A stretch of 9,338 nt of DNA from CAZLLV01 sp964560325. Its GTDB lineage: Bacteria; Acidobacteriota; Thermoanaerobaculia; Multivoradales; DATKCC01. The position numbers and the translations under genes were made by a program. The notes beneath the pieces were generated by a model. The model was not told where the DNA came from. It did not search any database and saw only the letters and a list, made by a program, of their open reading frames with translations. Positions within the stretch are counted from its first letter, which is position 1. Each line of letters starts with the position of its first letter. Shown piece after piece: positions 1 to 5,762 of the stretch. The stretch spans positions 1 through 9,338 of the forward strand of contig CAZLLV010000430.1 in the NCBI GenBank assembly GCA_964560325.1. The letters run 5' to 3'.

Positions 1-1
1 C

Positions 2-451
2 ACCCTGCAGGTCACGGTGCTCGAGGGGAGCGACAAGATCAACGTGGTGCCGGCGCGGGCGTCGGCCGAGCTCGACGTGCGCCTCCTCCCCGAGACCGAC
101 GCGGAGGAGTACCTCGCGCGGCTCAGGGAGGCCCTGGGCGACGGTCTGGAGGTCGAGGTGCTCCTGACCTCGGAAACGGCGCCGCCGTCGCCGGTCGAGC
201 ACCCGGTCTACCGCGCGGTGGCGGCGGTGCTCGAAGAGACCGCTCCGGTCGTGCCGGCGTTCATCCCGGGGTTCACCGATTCGCGCTACTTCCGCGAGCG
301 GGGGATCGCCGCCTACGGCGTGTCGCCGTTTTTCGTCGAGCCGCAGCAATTTTTTGGCATTCACGGGCCGGACGAGGCGATCCCGCTCGCCGAGCTCGAC
401 CGCGGCGTGGAGCGCATGCGCCACATCGTGCGGGCCGCCGCAACCCGTTGA
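2..451 (+). CDS. M20-family metallopeptidase, C-terminal part (5' end outside window)
   Basis: This is the C-terminal 149 residues of a zinc-dependent M20/M25/M40 peptidase (amidohydrolase, dipeptidase or deacylase type). The reading frame is open from base 2, so the true start lies upstream. Visible family signatures are the end of the dimerisation (lid) domain, NVVPARASAELDVRLLPETD at about 41-100, and the return to the catalytic domain with PGFTDSRYFRERGI at about 268-309. The segment FGIHGPDEAIPL at about 353-388 contains the conserved C-terminal metal-ligand histidine (codon 362-364). The stop is TGA at 449-451. The TDSR and GIHGPDE motifs point to the carboxypeptidase/ArgE-like branch, but the substrate cannot be told from this fragment. 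Two TTT codons in a row at about 350-355 form a T6 run that stands out in this GC-rich background. The next gene starts 82 bases downstream and appears to have its own promoter, so this is probably the last gene of its transcript. Confidence 0.9.
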   Translation, partial: TLQVTVLEGSDKINVVPARASAELDVRLLPETDAEEYLARLREALGDGLEVEVLLTSETAPPSPVEHPVYRAVAAVLEETAPVVPAFIPGFTDSRYFRERGIAAYGVSPFFVEPQQFFGIHGPDEAIPLAELDRGVERMRHIVRAAATR

Positions 452-480
452 CGACGCTTGCGGATAGAGCATTGCGTCGA

Positions 481-496
481 TGGAACGCGGCTTGCG
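481..496 (+). promoter_or_regulatory. Candidate sigma-54 (RpoN) -24/-12 promoter for the pilin gene
   Basis: TGGAACGCGGCTTGCG matches the sigma-54 consensus TGGCACG-N4-TTGCW at 10 of 12 informative positions. The key GG (482-483) and GC (494-495) are separated by the required distance. Transcription would start near 507, leaving a short leader that carries the strong AAGGAGG at 520-526. Type IV pilin genes are classically RpoN-dependent, which supports the reading. The same bases form a perfect inverted repeat, GGAACGC (482-488) / GCGTTCC (494-500) with a 5-base loop, so a hairpin role, for instance at the end of the upstream transcript, is an alternative. No T-run follows it. Confidence 0.55.
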
Positions 497-519
497 TTCC
501 ATCCTCCGAAAGGAACGAC

Positions 520-526
520 AAGGAGG
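520..526 (+). promoter_or_regulatory. Strong Shine-Dalgarno that decides the pilin start
   Basis: AAGGAGG ends 7 bases before ATG 534-536 but only 1 base before the in-frame ATG at 528-530. The spacing therefore selects 534 as the start. This gives a compact 9-residue prepilin leader instead of 11. It is the strongest ribosome binding site I see in the window. A CCTCC at 503-507 could pair with GGAGG at 522-526, but it would lie at or upstream of the predicted sigma-54 transcription start. Confidence 0.75.
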
Positions 527-533
527 TATGCAA

Positions 534-1064
534 ATGGGCGAGCGGAGGCGCACGCGCGGCTTCACCCTGATCGAGCTCCTGATCGTCATCGCGATCCTCG
601 GCATCATCGCGGCGATCCTGGTTCCGAATCTCCTCGAATCGATGCAGAAGGCCAAGCAGAAGCGGACGATGGCCGACATGAAGCTGGCCGGCACGGCGAT
701 GATGGCGTGGCTGACCGACCAGGCGGCCGGCGCGGCCGCGGCCGGGGCGTCACGGTCGCAGATCGACATCTCGGAGATCACCGTGAAGGACGTGGAGACG
801 CTCGAGAGCATCCTGGTTCCGAGCTACATCCAGGAGATCCCGGCGCTCGACGGCTGGACCGAGCCGTTCGACTTCCACCTGATGGAGGAGGATCCGAACG
901 CGGTGCACGTGCTCGCGGTCCGCAGCAACGGACGGGACGCACAGCCCCAGAACGACACGTACACCACCGGACCGTTCGATCCGACCGACTACGACCAGGA
1001 CCTCGTCTGGGTCGACGGCGGCTTCGTCCGCTGGCCGCAGCGCACCGAGTCGGACGGTTCCTGA
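534..1064 (+). CDS. GspG-like pseudopilin / type IV pilin-family protein
   Basis: This is a 176-residue prepilin. The leader MGERRRTRG is short and Arg-rich and ends in Gly. It is followed by F10 and the hydrophobic helix TLIELLIVIAILGIIAAILV, with the conserved Glu at mature position 5 (E14). This is a class III signal, cut and N-methylated by prepilin peptidase, and the peptidase gene follows 42 bases downstream. After the helix come an amphipathic charged stretch (Q38-K50), an Ala/Gly-rich linker (64-74) and a globular C-terminal domain. That domain has IPALDGWTEPFDF (102-114), VLAVRSNGRD (126-135) and DYDQDLVWVDGGF (152-164). This Asp-rich arrangement resembles the calcium-binding end of type II secretion major pseudopilin GspG, and similar proteins are common in Acidobacteriota and Myxococcota. 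The product would sit in the inner membrane and assemble into a pilus or pseudopilus. Whether it serves secretion, motility or adhesion cannot be decided, because no motor or secretin gene is in view. The start is fixed by the AAGGAGG. Confidence 0.88.
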   Translation: MGERRRTRGFTLIELLIVIAILGIIAAILVPNLLESMQKAKQKRTMADMKLAGTAMMAWLTDQAAGAAAAGASRSQIDISEITVKDVETLESILVPSYIQEIPALDGWTEPFDFHLMEEDPNAVHVLAVRSNGRDAQPQNDTYTTGPFDPTDYDQDLVWVDGGFVRWPQRTESDGS

Positions 1065-1086
1065 GAGCTTCGCGGGCCGGACCCCG

Positions 1087-1106
1087 GGCCGGCTACAATC
1101 CCGGCC
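1087..1106 (+). promoter_or_regulatory. -10 element (TACAAT, 1094-1099) inside a GC palindrome before the prepilin peptidase
   Basis: TACAAT at 1094-1099 differs from TATAAT at one position and ends 7 bases before GTG 1107, so transcription would begin at or next to the start codon. It lies in the 8-base loop between GGCCGG (1087-1092) and CCGGCC (1101-1106). No recognisable -35 box or Shine-Dalgarno is present. The hexamer is a rare AT-rich island in this sequence. Confidence 0.5.
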
Positions 1107-1919
1107 GTGTCCGTCCGCCTCCTGCTCGACCTCTACGCGGCCCTGGTCGGCCTGGTCGCCGGCAGCTACCTGAACGTCGTCATCCACCGCCTGCCTCGGG
1201 GGGTGTCGACGGTGCTGCCGCGCTCACGCTGCCCCACCTGTGGCGGCGCCATCCGGCCGCTCGACAACGTGCCGCTGGTCTCCTGGCTCGCGCTCGGCGG
1301 GCGCTGCCGCCACTGCCGCTCGCCGATCTCGCCGCGCTACCCGGCGGTCGAAGCGGTCACCGCGGCGCTCTTCCTCCTCTGCATGGAGCGCTTCGGGCCG
1401 TCGCCGGCGGCGGTCGTGGCGGCGCTCTTCTGCGCCCTGATGATCGCGCTCGCGGGCATCGACATCGAGCACTATCTGCTCCCCGACCGGATCACCCTGC
1501 CCGGCATCGCCCTCGGGATCGCCGTCCAGCCCTTCACCGGGTGGAACGGCGACGGGTGGCACGCAGTGCTCCAGGGTGCGCTCGGAGCGGCGGTGGGCGG
1601 CGGCGTGCTGCTCGCCGCTTACGGATCGTGGTGGCTGGTTCGGCGGGAGGAGGGGCTGGGGCTGGGCGACGTCAAGATGCTCGCCATGATCGGCGCCTTC
1701 CTCGGCTGGCGCGGGGTGGTCGTGACCTTGGCGCTCGGCGCCGGAACCGGCGCCCTCTTCGGTCTCGGCCTGATCGCGCTCGGCCGCGGCGGCATGCGCT
1801 CGAAGCTGCCGTTCGGCGCCTTCCTGGCGCTCGGCGGCCTGGTCGCCCTCTTCTTCGGCCACGCCCTGGTGCGGCTCTACCTCGACGCCGCCTTCGGTCC
1901 GGGCCTCTACGGTCTCTGA
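1107..1919 (+). CDS. pilD: Prepilin peptidase / N-methyltransferase (A24 family)
   Basis: This 270-residue polytopic inner-membrane aspartic protease cleaves the leader of type IV prepilins and pseudopilins after Gly and methylates the new N-terminal residue. The N-terminal domain begins with GLVAGSYLNVVIHRLPRG (about 15-32), followed by two zinc-type Cys pairs, C42-x2-C45 and C67-x2-C70. It ends in SPRYPAVEAVTAALF, which is typical of full-length bifunctional enzymes. The catalytic domain shows D119 in GIDIEHYLLPDRITLP and D188 in GLGLGDVKMLA, the two expected active-site aspartates, and the family's late KLPFGAFLALGG motif (about 233-244). Several hydrophobic segments of membrane length separate these. 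Length and domain order are normal, so the gene looks intact. The start is GTG with no Shine-Dalgarno; the -10-like TACAAT just upstream suggests a leaderless message. Its position right after a prepilin gene fits its role. The symbols pilD and gspO would be equally suitable. Confidence 0.95.
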   Translation: MSVRLLLDLYAALVGLVAGSYLNVVIHRLPRGVSTVLPRSRCPTCGGAIRPLDNVPLVSWLALGGRCRHCRSPISPRYPAVEAVTAALFLLCMERFGPSPAAVVAALFCALMIALAGIDIEHYLLPDRITLPGIALGIAVQPFTGWNGDGWHAVLQGALGAAVGGGVLLAAYGSWWLVRREEGLGLGDVKMLAMIGAFLGWRGVVVTLALGAGTGALFGLGLIALGRGGMRSKLPFGAFLALGGLVALFFGHALVRLYLDAAFGPGLYGL

Positions 1920-1941
1920 GCCCGGTGACCCCGGCGGGGAG

Positions 1942-1947
1942 TAGAAT
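1942..1947 (+). promoter_or_regulatory. -10 element TAGAAT before the secreted FxLYD-like protein
   Basis: TAGAAT ends exactly 7 bases before ATG 1955, the same spacing as TACAAT before the prepilin peptidase. There is no Shine-Dalgarno between it and the start codon. CCCCG (1929-1933) and CGGGG (1935-1939) form a small palindrome just upstream. No -35 box is visible. This is consistent with a leaderless transcript of its own, despite the close spacing to the upstream gene. Confidence 0.5.
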
Positions 1948-1954
1948 CGCCGCC

Positions 1955-2680
1955 ATGCTCCTGCGACGACTCGACACTCCGCTCACGGCCCGGCTCCGGC
2001 CGATCGCCGTCTTCGCCCTCCTCCTGAGTGTCGCTCCACCCGCCGCCGCCGACTGGCTGGTGACCCGGGACGGCGCGCGCATCGAGACCTCCGGCGAGTG
2101 GCGCGAGGAGGGCCGGCTGATCGTGTTCGAGCGTGCGGACGGCACCCTCGCCTCGATCCGGGGATCGGAGGTCGACCTGCCGGAGAGCGAGCGGCTGACC
2201 CGGGAGATGGCCGAGCGGGCGCGCGCGCCGCGTAGCGAGCCGGCGGACCGGGAGCCTCGCGAGGCGAAGATCCGGCTGACCGAGAAAGAGCTGCCGGCGG
2301 CGGGCCGGCTGTCCGGCGACGATGCGGACGCGGCGGACGGCACGACGGCCGTAGAGGGCGAGACGGAGGAACCCCTCCGGATCGCGTCCTGGCAGGAGGT
2401 CGAGGGCGCCGCGGAGGCCGGCACGGCGTTCTCGGGCCTGGTCCGCAACGTGGGGCCGGAGATGGCGCTCGGCGTGCGGGTGGAGGCGACGCTCTTCGAC
2501 GAGGCGGGCACACAGATCGCCGCCGGTCCGGCGGAGCTCGAAACGAGGTCGCTCGCGCCCGGCGCGTCGAGCCGCTTCCGGGCCTCGTTCCCGGGCGTCT
2601 TCCACTACGAGCGGGTCGAGCTCCGTGTCGCCGGGACGATGATCGAGTCGCGCCCGGACGACGAGGGGCCGGAAGGCTAG
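1955..2680 (+). CDS. Secreted or periplasmic protein of unknown function with FxLYD-like C-terminal domain
   Basis: I do not recognise a named gene. The 241-residue product starts with a basic segment and a hydrophobic core (about 17-29), then VAPPAAA before D33, which is a good Sec signal peptide with cleavage near 32/33. Residues 33-78 form a small module, DWLVTRDGARIETSGEW...LIVFERADGTLASIRGSEVDLPES, that looks like one small beta-rich domain. An acidic, charged, low-complexity linker spans about 85-140. Residues 156-228 resemble the FxLYD/CARDB-like immunoglobulin-type fold: FSGLVRNVGPEMALGVRVEATLFDEAGTQIA, then LAPGASSRFRASFPG and VELRVAG. Such domains are found in exported proteins of unclear role. 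The ATG start lacks a Shine-Dalgarno but sits 7 bases after TAGAAT. It lies 35 bases after the prepilin peptidase stop, yet no functional link to pili is evident. Its stop TAG shares CTAG with the stop of the converging selA. Confidence 0.8.
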   Translation: MLLRRLDTPLTARLRPIAVFALLLSVAPPAAADWLVTRDGARIETSGEWREEGRLIVFERADGTLASIRGSEVDLPESERLTREMAERARAPRSEPADREPREAKIRLTEKELPAAGRLSGDDADAADGTTAVEGETEEPLRIASWQEVEGAAEAGTAFSGLVRNVGPEMALGVRVEATLFDEAGTQIAAGPAELETRSLAPGASSRFRASFPGVFHYERVELRVAGTMIESRPDDEGPEG

Positions 2681-4119
2681 CCGGCCCCCCCTCCTCGATC
2701 CCCGCTCCCGAGCCGCTCCCCGAGCGCCGCGGCGACCGCCGCCACCAGGTCGGCGTCGTCCGCCGGGTCGACCGTCCGCAGGTCGAGGACGACCCGCCCT
2801 TCGCGGACGTAGCCGACCACCGGCGTCTCGTGCGTCCGCAGCCGCCGGAGCAGCTCGTCGCCGCCCGGAAGCGCGATCGCCTCGCCCGGGATCGGCCGCT
2901 CGGGGGCCGATCCGCCGCCCAGGTAGGCGTCGGCCGGCACCCGGCGCGGCGGCCCCCCCCTCTGAGCGGATTCGGCGCCGGGCAGGGCCTCGATCACCCG
3001 GTCGAGCCGTCGGCCGTGGGTCTCCGGGTCGGGCCAGAGCCGGTCGAGCGGCATCGGATCTCCGCAGAGGTGGCGGCGGAGCACCGCCTCGAGCGTCGCG
3101 TAGGTGGCCCGGTCGGGGCGGAACGCCCGGTAGAGCGGGTGACGGCGGCAGCGCTCGACCAGCTCCGGGCGGCCGACCAGCAGGCCGGCCTGCGGCCCGC
3201 CCAGGAGCTTGTCCCCGGACGAGGTCACGAGGTCGCAGCCGGCGGCGATCAGCTCGGCGACCGACGGGTGGTCGGCGAGCTGCGGCGCCGGATGGGGCCG
3301 CAGCAGGCCGCTCCCCTCGTCGACCACCAGCGGCACCTCCCGCGCGCGGGCCAGCGCGGCGAGCTCGTGCGGCGGCACGGCGGCGGTGAAGCCGACCACC
3401 CGGTAGTTCGACGGAAAGACCTTGAGCAGGAGGGCGGTCCGGTCGTCGATGGCGCGGGCGTAGTCGGAGAGGCGGACCCGGTTGGTGGTGCCGACCTCGA
3501 CCAGCTCGGCGCCCGCCGCCGCCAGCATGTCCGGGATGCGGAACGAGCCGCCGATCTCGACCAGCTCGCCCCGCGACACGACCACCCGCCGCCGGTCCGG
3601 CGGGACGAGCGCCGAGAGCGCCAGCACCACGGCCGCGGCGTTGTTGTTGACGACGGTGGCGTCGCCGGCGCCGGTCAGGGCGGTGAGCAGCGGGCGCACC
3701 CGGCGGTTGCGGTCGCTCCGGCGGCCGCTCTCGAGGTCCATCTCCAGGTTGCCGTAGGCGTCGAGCAGGGCCGGCAGGGCGCCCGCGGCCTCGCGCGGCA
3801 GCGGCGAGCGGCCGAGGTTGGTGTGGACGAAGATGCCGGTGGCGTTGATCACGCGGGTGAACGGACGACCGTGGACCTCCTCCACCCGCCGGGCCACCTG
3901 TAGAGCGAAGCCGCCCGCGCTCGCCGTCCGGCCGTCCCCCTCCGGACCGCCGCCGCCGGCCGCCAGCTCCTCGCGCACCTCGTCCAGGACCCGCCGCGCT
4001 TGGACCCGCACGACCTCGCGTCCGTATAATCCGATGAGGTGGCCGAGGGCGGAATCCGCCAGCAGACGGTCGACCGGAGGGATCCGGCGCCGTGGGTCGT
4101 CTCGAACCGGGTTCGTCAT
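2677..4119 (-). CDS. selA: L-seryl-tRNA(Sec) selenium transferase
   Basis: SelA is a cytoplasmic PLP enzyme that converts seryl-tRNA(Sec) to selenocysteyl-tRNA(Sec) using selenophosphate. The 480-residue product has the N-terminal tRNA-binding region IPPVDRLLADSALGHLIGLYGREVV (about 13-37). The fold-type I core follows with RVINATGIFVHTNLGRSPLP (89-108), YGNLEMDLESGRRSDRN (122-138), VVNNNAAAV (156-164), SRGELVEIGGSFRIPD (182-197), EVGTTNRV (208-215) and VVDEGSGLL (265-273). The PLP lysine is K304 in TSSGDKLLGGPQAG. Length and motif order match bacterial SelA, so it looks functional. ATG 4119 lies 12 bases after a minus-strand TACAAT, with no Shine-Dalgarno. A G8 run in the coding strand (2953-2960, residues 387-390) sits in a variable Arg/Gly/Pro stretch. 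No selB, selC, selD or selenoprotein gene is in view. The gene is divergent from the 4137 gene, leaving only 17 bases between start codons, and it ends convergently inside CTAG. Confidence 0.96.
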   Translation of the reverse strand: MTNPVRDDPRRRIPPVDRLLADSALGHLIGLYGREVVRVQARRVLDEVREELAAGGGGPEGDGRTASAGGFALQVARRVEEVHGRPFTRVINATGIFVHTNLGRSPLPREAAGALPALLDAYGNLEMDLESGRRSDRNRRVRPLLTALTGAGDATVVNNNAAAVVLALSALVPPDRRRVVVSRGELVEIGGSFRIPDMLAAAGAELVEVGTTNRVRLSDYARAIDDRTALLLKVFPSNYRVVGFTAAVPPHELAALARAREVPLVVDEGSGLLRPHPAPQLADHPSVAELIAAGCDLVTSSGDKLLGGPQAGLLVGRPELVERCRRHPLYRAFRPDRATYATLEAVLRRHLCGDPMPLDRLWPDPETHGRRLDRVIEALPGAESAQRGGPPRRVPADAYLGGGSAPERPIPGEAIALPGGDELLRRLRTHETPVVGYVREGRVVLDLRTVDPADDADLVAAVAAALGERLGSGDRGGGAG

Positions 4120-4131
4120 GGCACCGCGAGC

Positions 4132-4137
4132 ATTGTA
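4132..4137 (-). promoter_or_regulatory. -10 element TACAAT for selA
   Basis: On the minus strand TACAAT (4137 to 4132) precedes the selA ATG (4119) by 12 bases, predicting a leader of about 5 bases. Its first base is also the A of the ATG that starts the divergent gene at 4137, so the selA core promoter overlaps the beginning of the neighbouring coding region. No good -35 box is visible; it would fall inside that neighbour. Confidence 0.5.
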
Positions 4138-4694
4138 TGCCCCCCCTCACGCCCAGCGAGCGGATGGACCGCCTGCAGCGGGACATCGTCCAGATGCGGA
4201 TCCACTCCGAGCGCTTCTTCAACGGCGCGCCGGGGGTGAGCTTCCCGGACGTCGAGCGGGAGCGCGTGAAGATCGCGGCCGAGCTGCGGAGGCTCCGCAA
4301 CTCGCAGCTCTCCGGCGTCGAGGAGCACTTCCGCCTGTCGAGCCTGGAAGGGAAGTTCAACAGCTACAGCGAGCGTTTCCAGCGCCGGGTTCGGCAGATG
4401 GAGGAGGGCGGGCCGGGCGCTGCCGCCCGCGCCGAGCGGGAGAGCCGCCCCGATCCGCGCTCCGGCGTGGAGCTCGACGAGCGGATGGACCGCCGGGCGG
4501 TCGAGGCCCTCTACCAGGGCCTGCACGACGGCTCCGGCGGACGGCCCCGCTTCGACCTCGACAGCTTCCGCGACTACCTCGACCGCCAGCTCTCGACCAT
4601 CCGCACCAAGACCGGCTGCGACCGGGTGGTGTTTCGGGTGGCGGAAGAGGACGGCAAGACGAAGCTCAAGGCGCGCCCCGTGGACGGCACCTGA
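4137..4694 (+). CDS. Small cytoplasmic protein resembling the MXAN_5187 C-terminal domain family
   Basis: This 185-residue protein has no signal peptide or membrane segment. Residues 5-90 are strongly charged and mostly helical, probably a coiled coil: SERMDRLQRDIVQMRIHSERFFNG, then ERVKIAAELRRLR, EEHFRLSSLEGKFNSYSERFQRRVRQMEEG. An acidic/Arg-rich linker spans 91-120. The C-terminal part (120-183) reads ALYQGLHDGSGGRPRFDLDSFRDYLDRQLSTIRTKTG followed by VVFRVAEEDGKTKLKARPV. This pattern, an 'FF.G' helix, 'FR...L...FN.Y' and a terminal 'V.FRV...DGK.KLKA.P', recalls proteins labelled MXAN_5187 C-terminal domain in Myxococcota and Acidobacteriota, whose function is not established to my knowledge. 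ATG 4137 is chosen because the family-like helix begins about ten residues later and no in-frame start is better. There is no Shine-Dalgarno. ATG 4164 is a possible alternative. A C7 run (4140-4146) directly follows the start codon. Confidence 0.82.
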   Translation: MPPLTPSERMDRLQRDIVQMRIHSERFFNGAPGVSFPDVERERVKIAAELRRLRNSQLSGVEEHFRLSSLEGKFNSYSERFQRRVRQMEEGGPGAAARAERESRPDPRSGVELDERMDRRAVEALYQGLHDGSGGRPRFDLDSFRDYLDRQLSTIRTKTGCDRVVFRVAEEDGKTKLKARPVDGT

Positions 4695-4722
4695 CCTCCG
4701 GCCCCGGCCGGTAGACGAGAAC

Positions 4723-4728
4723 GAGGAG
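4723..4728 (+). promoter_or_regulatory. Shine-Dalgarno selecting a TTG start for the TPR gene
   Basis: GAGGAG lies 6 bases before TTG 4735-4737. No ATG or GTG occurs in frame between the upstream stop and this point, so the ribosome binding site decides for the rare TTG start. Confidence 0.6.
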
Positions 4729-4734
4729 TACCCC

Positions 4735-5739
4735 TTGCGTCGACAGACACCCTGGATCACCCTGATCGTCCTCGGCGCGGCCGCACTGGTCGCGCTGCGG
4801 GCGCCCGCCGTCGCGCCGCCGGCCAACCTCGGCCAGGCGATCGAATCGCAACGTATGCTCGCCGCCGAGCAGCCGGGCGACCCGCAGATCCTCAACGACC
4901 TCGGCAACCTGCTGCTGCTCACGGGCGCCATGGAGGAGGCCGAGGAGGCCTACCGCGACGCCCTCGCGATCGATCCGGCGATGGCTTCGGCGCGCTACAA
5001 CCTGGCGCTGCTGCTCGCCCAGACCGAGCGCCCCGGGCTCGCCCTCGACGAGCTCCAGCGGGTGGTCGAAGCGCAGCCGGACAACGCCTGGGCGCACTAC
5101 CAGATCGGCGCCGTGCTCGACGACCGCGGCGCCGACCGGCGGGCGGTGCGCCGCTACGCGACGGCCTTCCGGCTCGACCCCCAGCTCGCCTTCTCCGACG
5201 TCAATCCGCACGTCATCCGCAACGAGCACCTGACCGAGGCGATGCTCATGGCCTACCGCGACATGCCGCTCGCGACCCAGGCGCCGAAGACCTACGAGCG
5301 GCCGGCGCGCGTCGTCGACCTGCTGGTGCCGCCGCCGGCCGAGGCGGCCGCGGCCTTGGCCGACGAGAACGCCGCCCCGGCGGCGCCGCGCTCGCAGGCG
5401 ACCTACGCGCCGGGCGCCGCGGCCGTCGAGGAGGGGGCGACCGGCCAGGGCGGCGAGCGGGTGCTGCGGGAGCGCGACCTCGAGCGGGGCGGCACGGTCA
5501 ATCAGATCGTGGCGCCGGGCTACCAGCCGCCGCGCGGCGGCACCCGGGTGCCGCCGGTCCGGACCTACACGCCGCCGGGGCGGGCGCAGCCGGACGATGG
5601 GAGGGCGCCGAGCGCCGCACCCGGTCAGCCGGGGAGCCGCCAGCCCTTCGTCCCCGGCATCCCGAGCACCGGACGGCTGGAGCTCGAGCTCTTCCCGGTA
5701 GAAGACGGCGACCGCGAGACGCTCGCGGCGGCCGGCTGA
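4735..5739 (+). CDS. Membrane-anchored or exported TPR-repeat protein
   Basis: The 334-residue protein starts at TTG 4735 behind GAGGAG. Residues 1-3 are basic and 7-24 hydrophobic (WITLIVLGAAALVALRAP), acting as an uncleaved anchor or signal peptide that places the rest outside the cytoplasm. Three tetratricopeptide repeats follow, at roughly 48-81 (DPQILNDLGNLLLLTGAMEEAEEAYRDALAIDP), 82-115 (MASARYNLALLLAQ) and 116-149 (NAWAHYQIGAVLDDRG). These form a protein-binding superhelix, typically for scaffolding. A conserved-looking segment, HLTEAMLMAYRDMPLATQAPKTYERPARVVDLLVPP, spans about 165-200. The remainder is Ala/Pro/Gly-rich and likely disordered, ending in LELELFPVEDGD. The partner is unknown. 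It follows the 4137 gene by 40 bases on the same strand and may be co-transcribed with it. It converges on tldE with only 30 bases between stop codons. Confidence 0.87.
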   Translation: MRRQTPWITLIVLGAAALVALRAPAVAPPANLGQAIESQRMLAAEQPGDPQILNDLGNLLLLTGAMEEAEEAYRDALAIDPAMASARYNLALLLAQTERPGLALDELQRVVEAQPDNAWAHYQIGAVLDDRGADRRAVRRYATAFRLDPQLAFSDVNPHVIRNEHLTEAMLMAYRDMPLATQAPKTYERPARVVDLLVPPPAEAAAALADENAAPAAPRSQATYAPGAAAVEEGATGQGGERVLRERDLERGGTVNQIVAPGYQPPRGGTRVPPVRTYTPPGRAQPDDGRAPSAAPGQPGSRQPFVPGIPSTGRLELELFPVEDGDRETLAAAG

Positions 5740-5762
5740 CCACCGCTCTCGACCGCCGGTGG
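5740..5762. terminator. Possible bidirectional hairpin between converging TPR gene and tldE
   Basis: CCACCG (5740-5745) and CGGTGG (5757-5762) form a perfect 6-bp stem around an 11-base loop, filling most of the 30-base gap between the two convergent stop codons. The stem can be extended by GAC (5738-5740 side) with GTC if two G bases bulge. There is no T-run on either strand, so it would be an atypical terminator. Confidence 0.35.

Noticed and set aside
350..355. T6 run in the M20 peptidase gene as a slippage or frameshift site
   Set aside because: The reading frame is intact and encodes the conserved QQFFGIHGPDE segment; two adjacent Phe codons explain it.
448..476. TTGACG as a sigma-70 -35 box for the pilin
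   Set aside because: It overlaps the peptidase stop codon, and no -10-like hexamer lies 16-18 bases downstream. The sigma-54 match at 481-496 is better.
528..530. ATG 528 or the more distant upstream in-frame start at 480 as pilin start
   Set aside because: Only 1 base separates the AAGGAGG from ATG 528, and start 480 lies before the predicted promoter and ribosome binding site. ATG 534 has ideal spacing and a short leader.
1062..1106. Selenocysteine read-through of the pilin TGA stop (an intact selA is nearby)
   Set aside because: The sequence after the TGA shows no conserved extension, and the downstream bases are explained by the promoter of the next gene.
458..1954. Long open plus-strand frame upstream of the 1955 start, apparently giving a 740-residue protein
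   Set aside because: It is out of frame with the clearly recognisable pilin and prepilin peptidase genes and encodes Arg/Pro/Gly-rich low-complexity sequence typical of GC-rich shadow frames. Only the part from 1955 has a signal peptide and a fold.
2830..3903. 357-residue plus-strand frame antisense to selA
   Set aside because: selA on the opposite strand explains the sequence fully; the antisense product has no recognisable motif.
1907..4360. 817-residue minus-strand open frame
   Set aside because: It is antisense to recognised genes or out of frame with selA, with low-complexity Arg/Gly/Pro composition and no motif.
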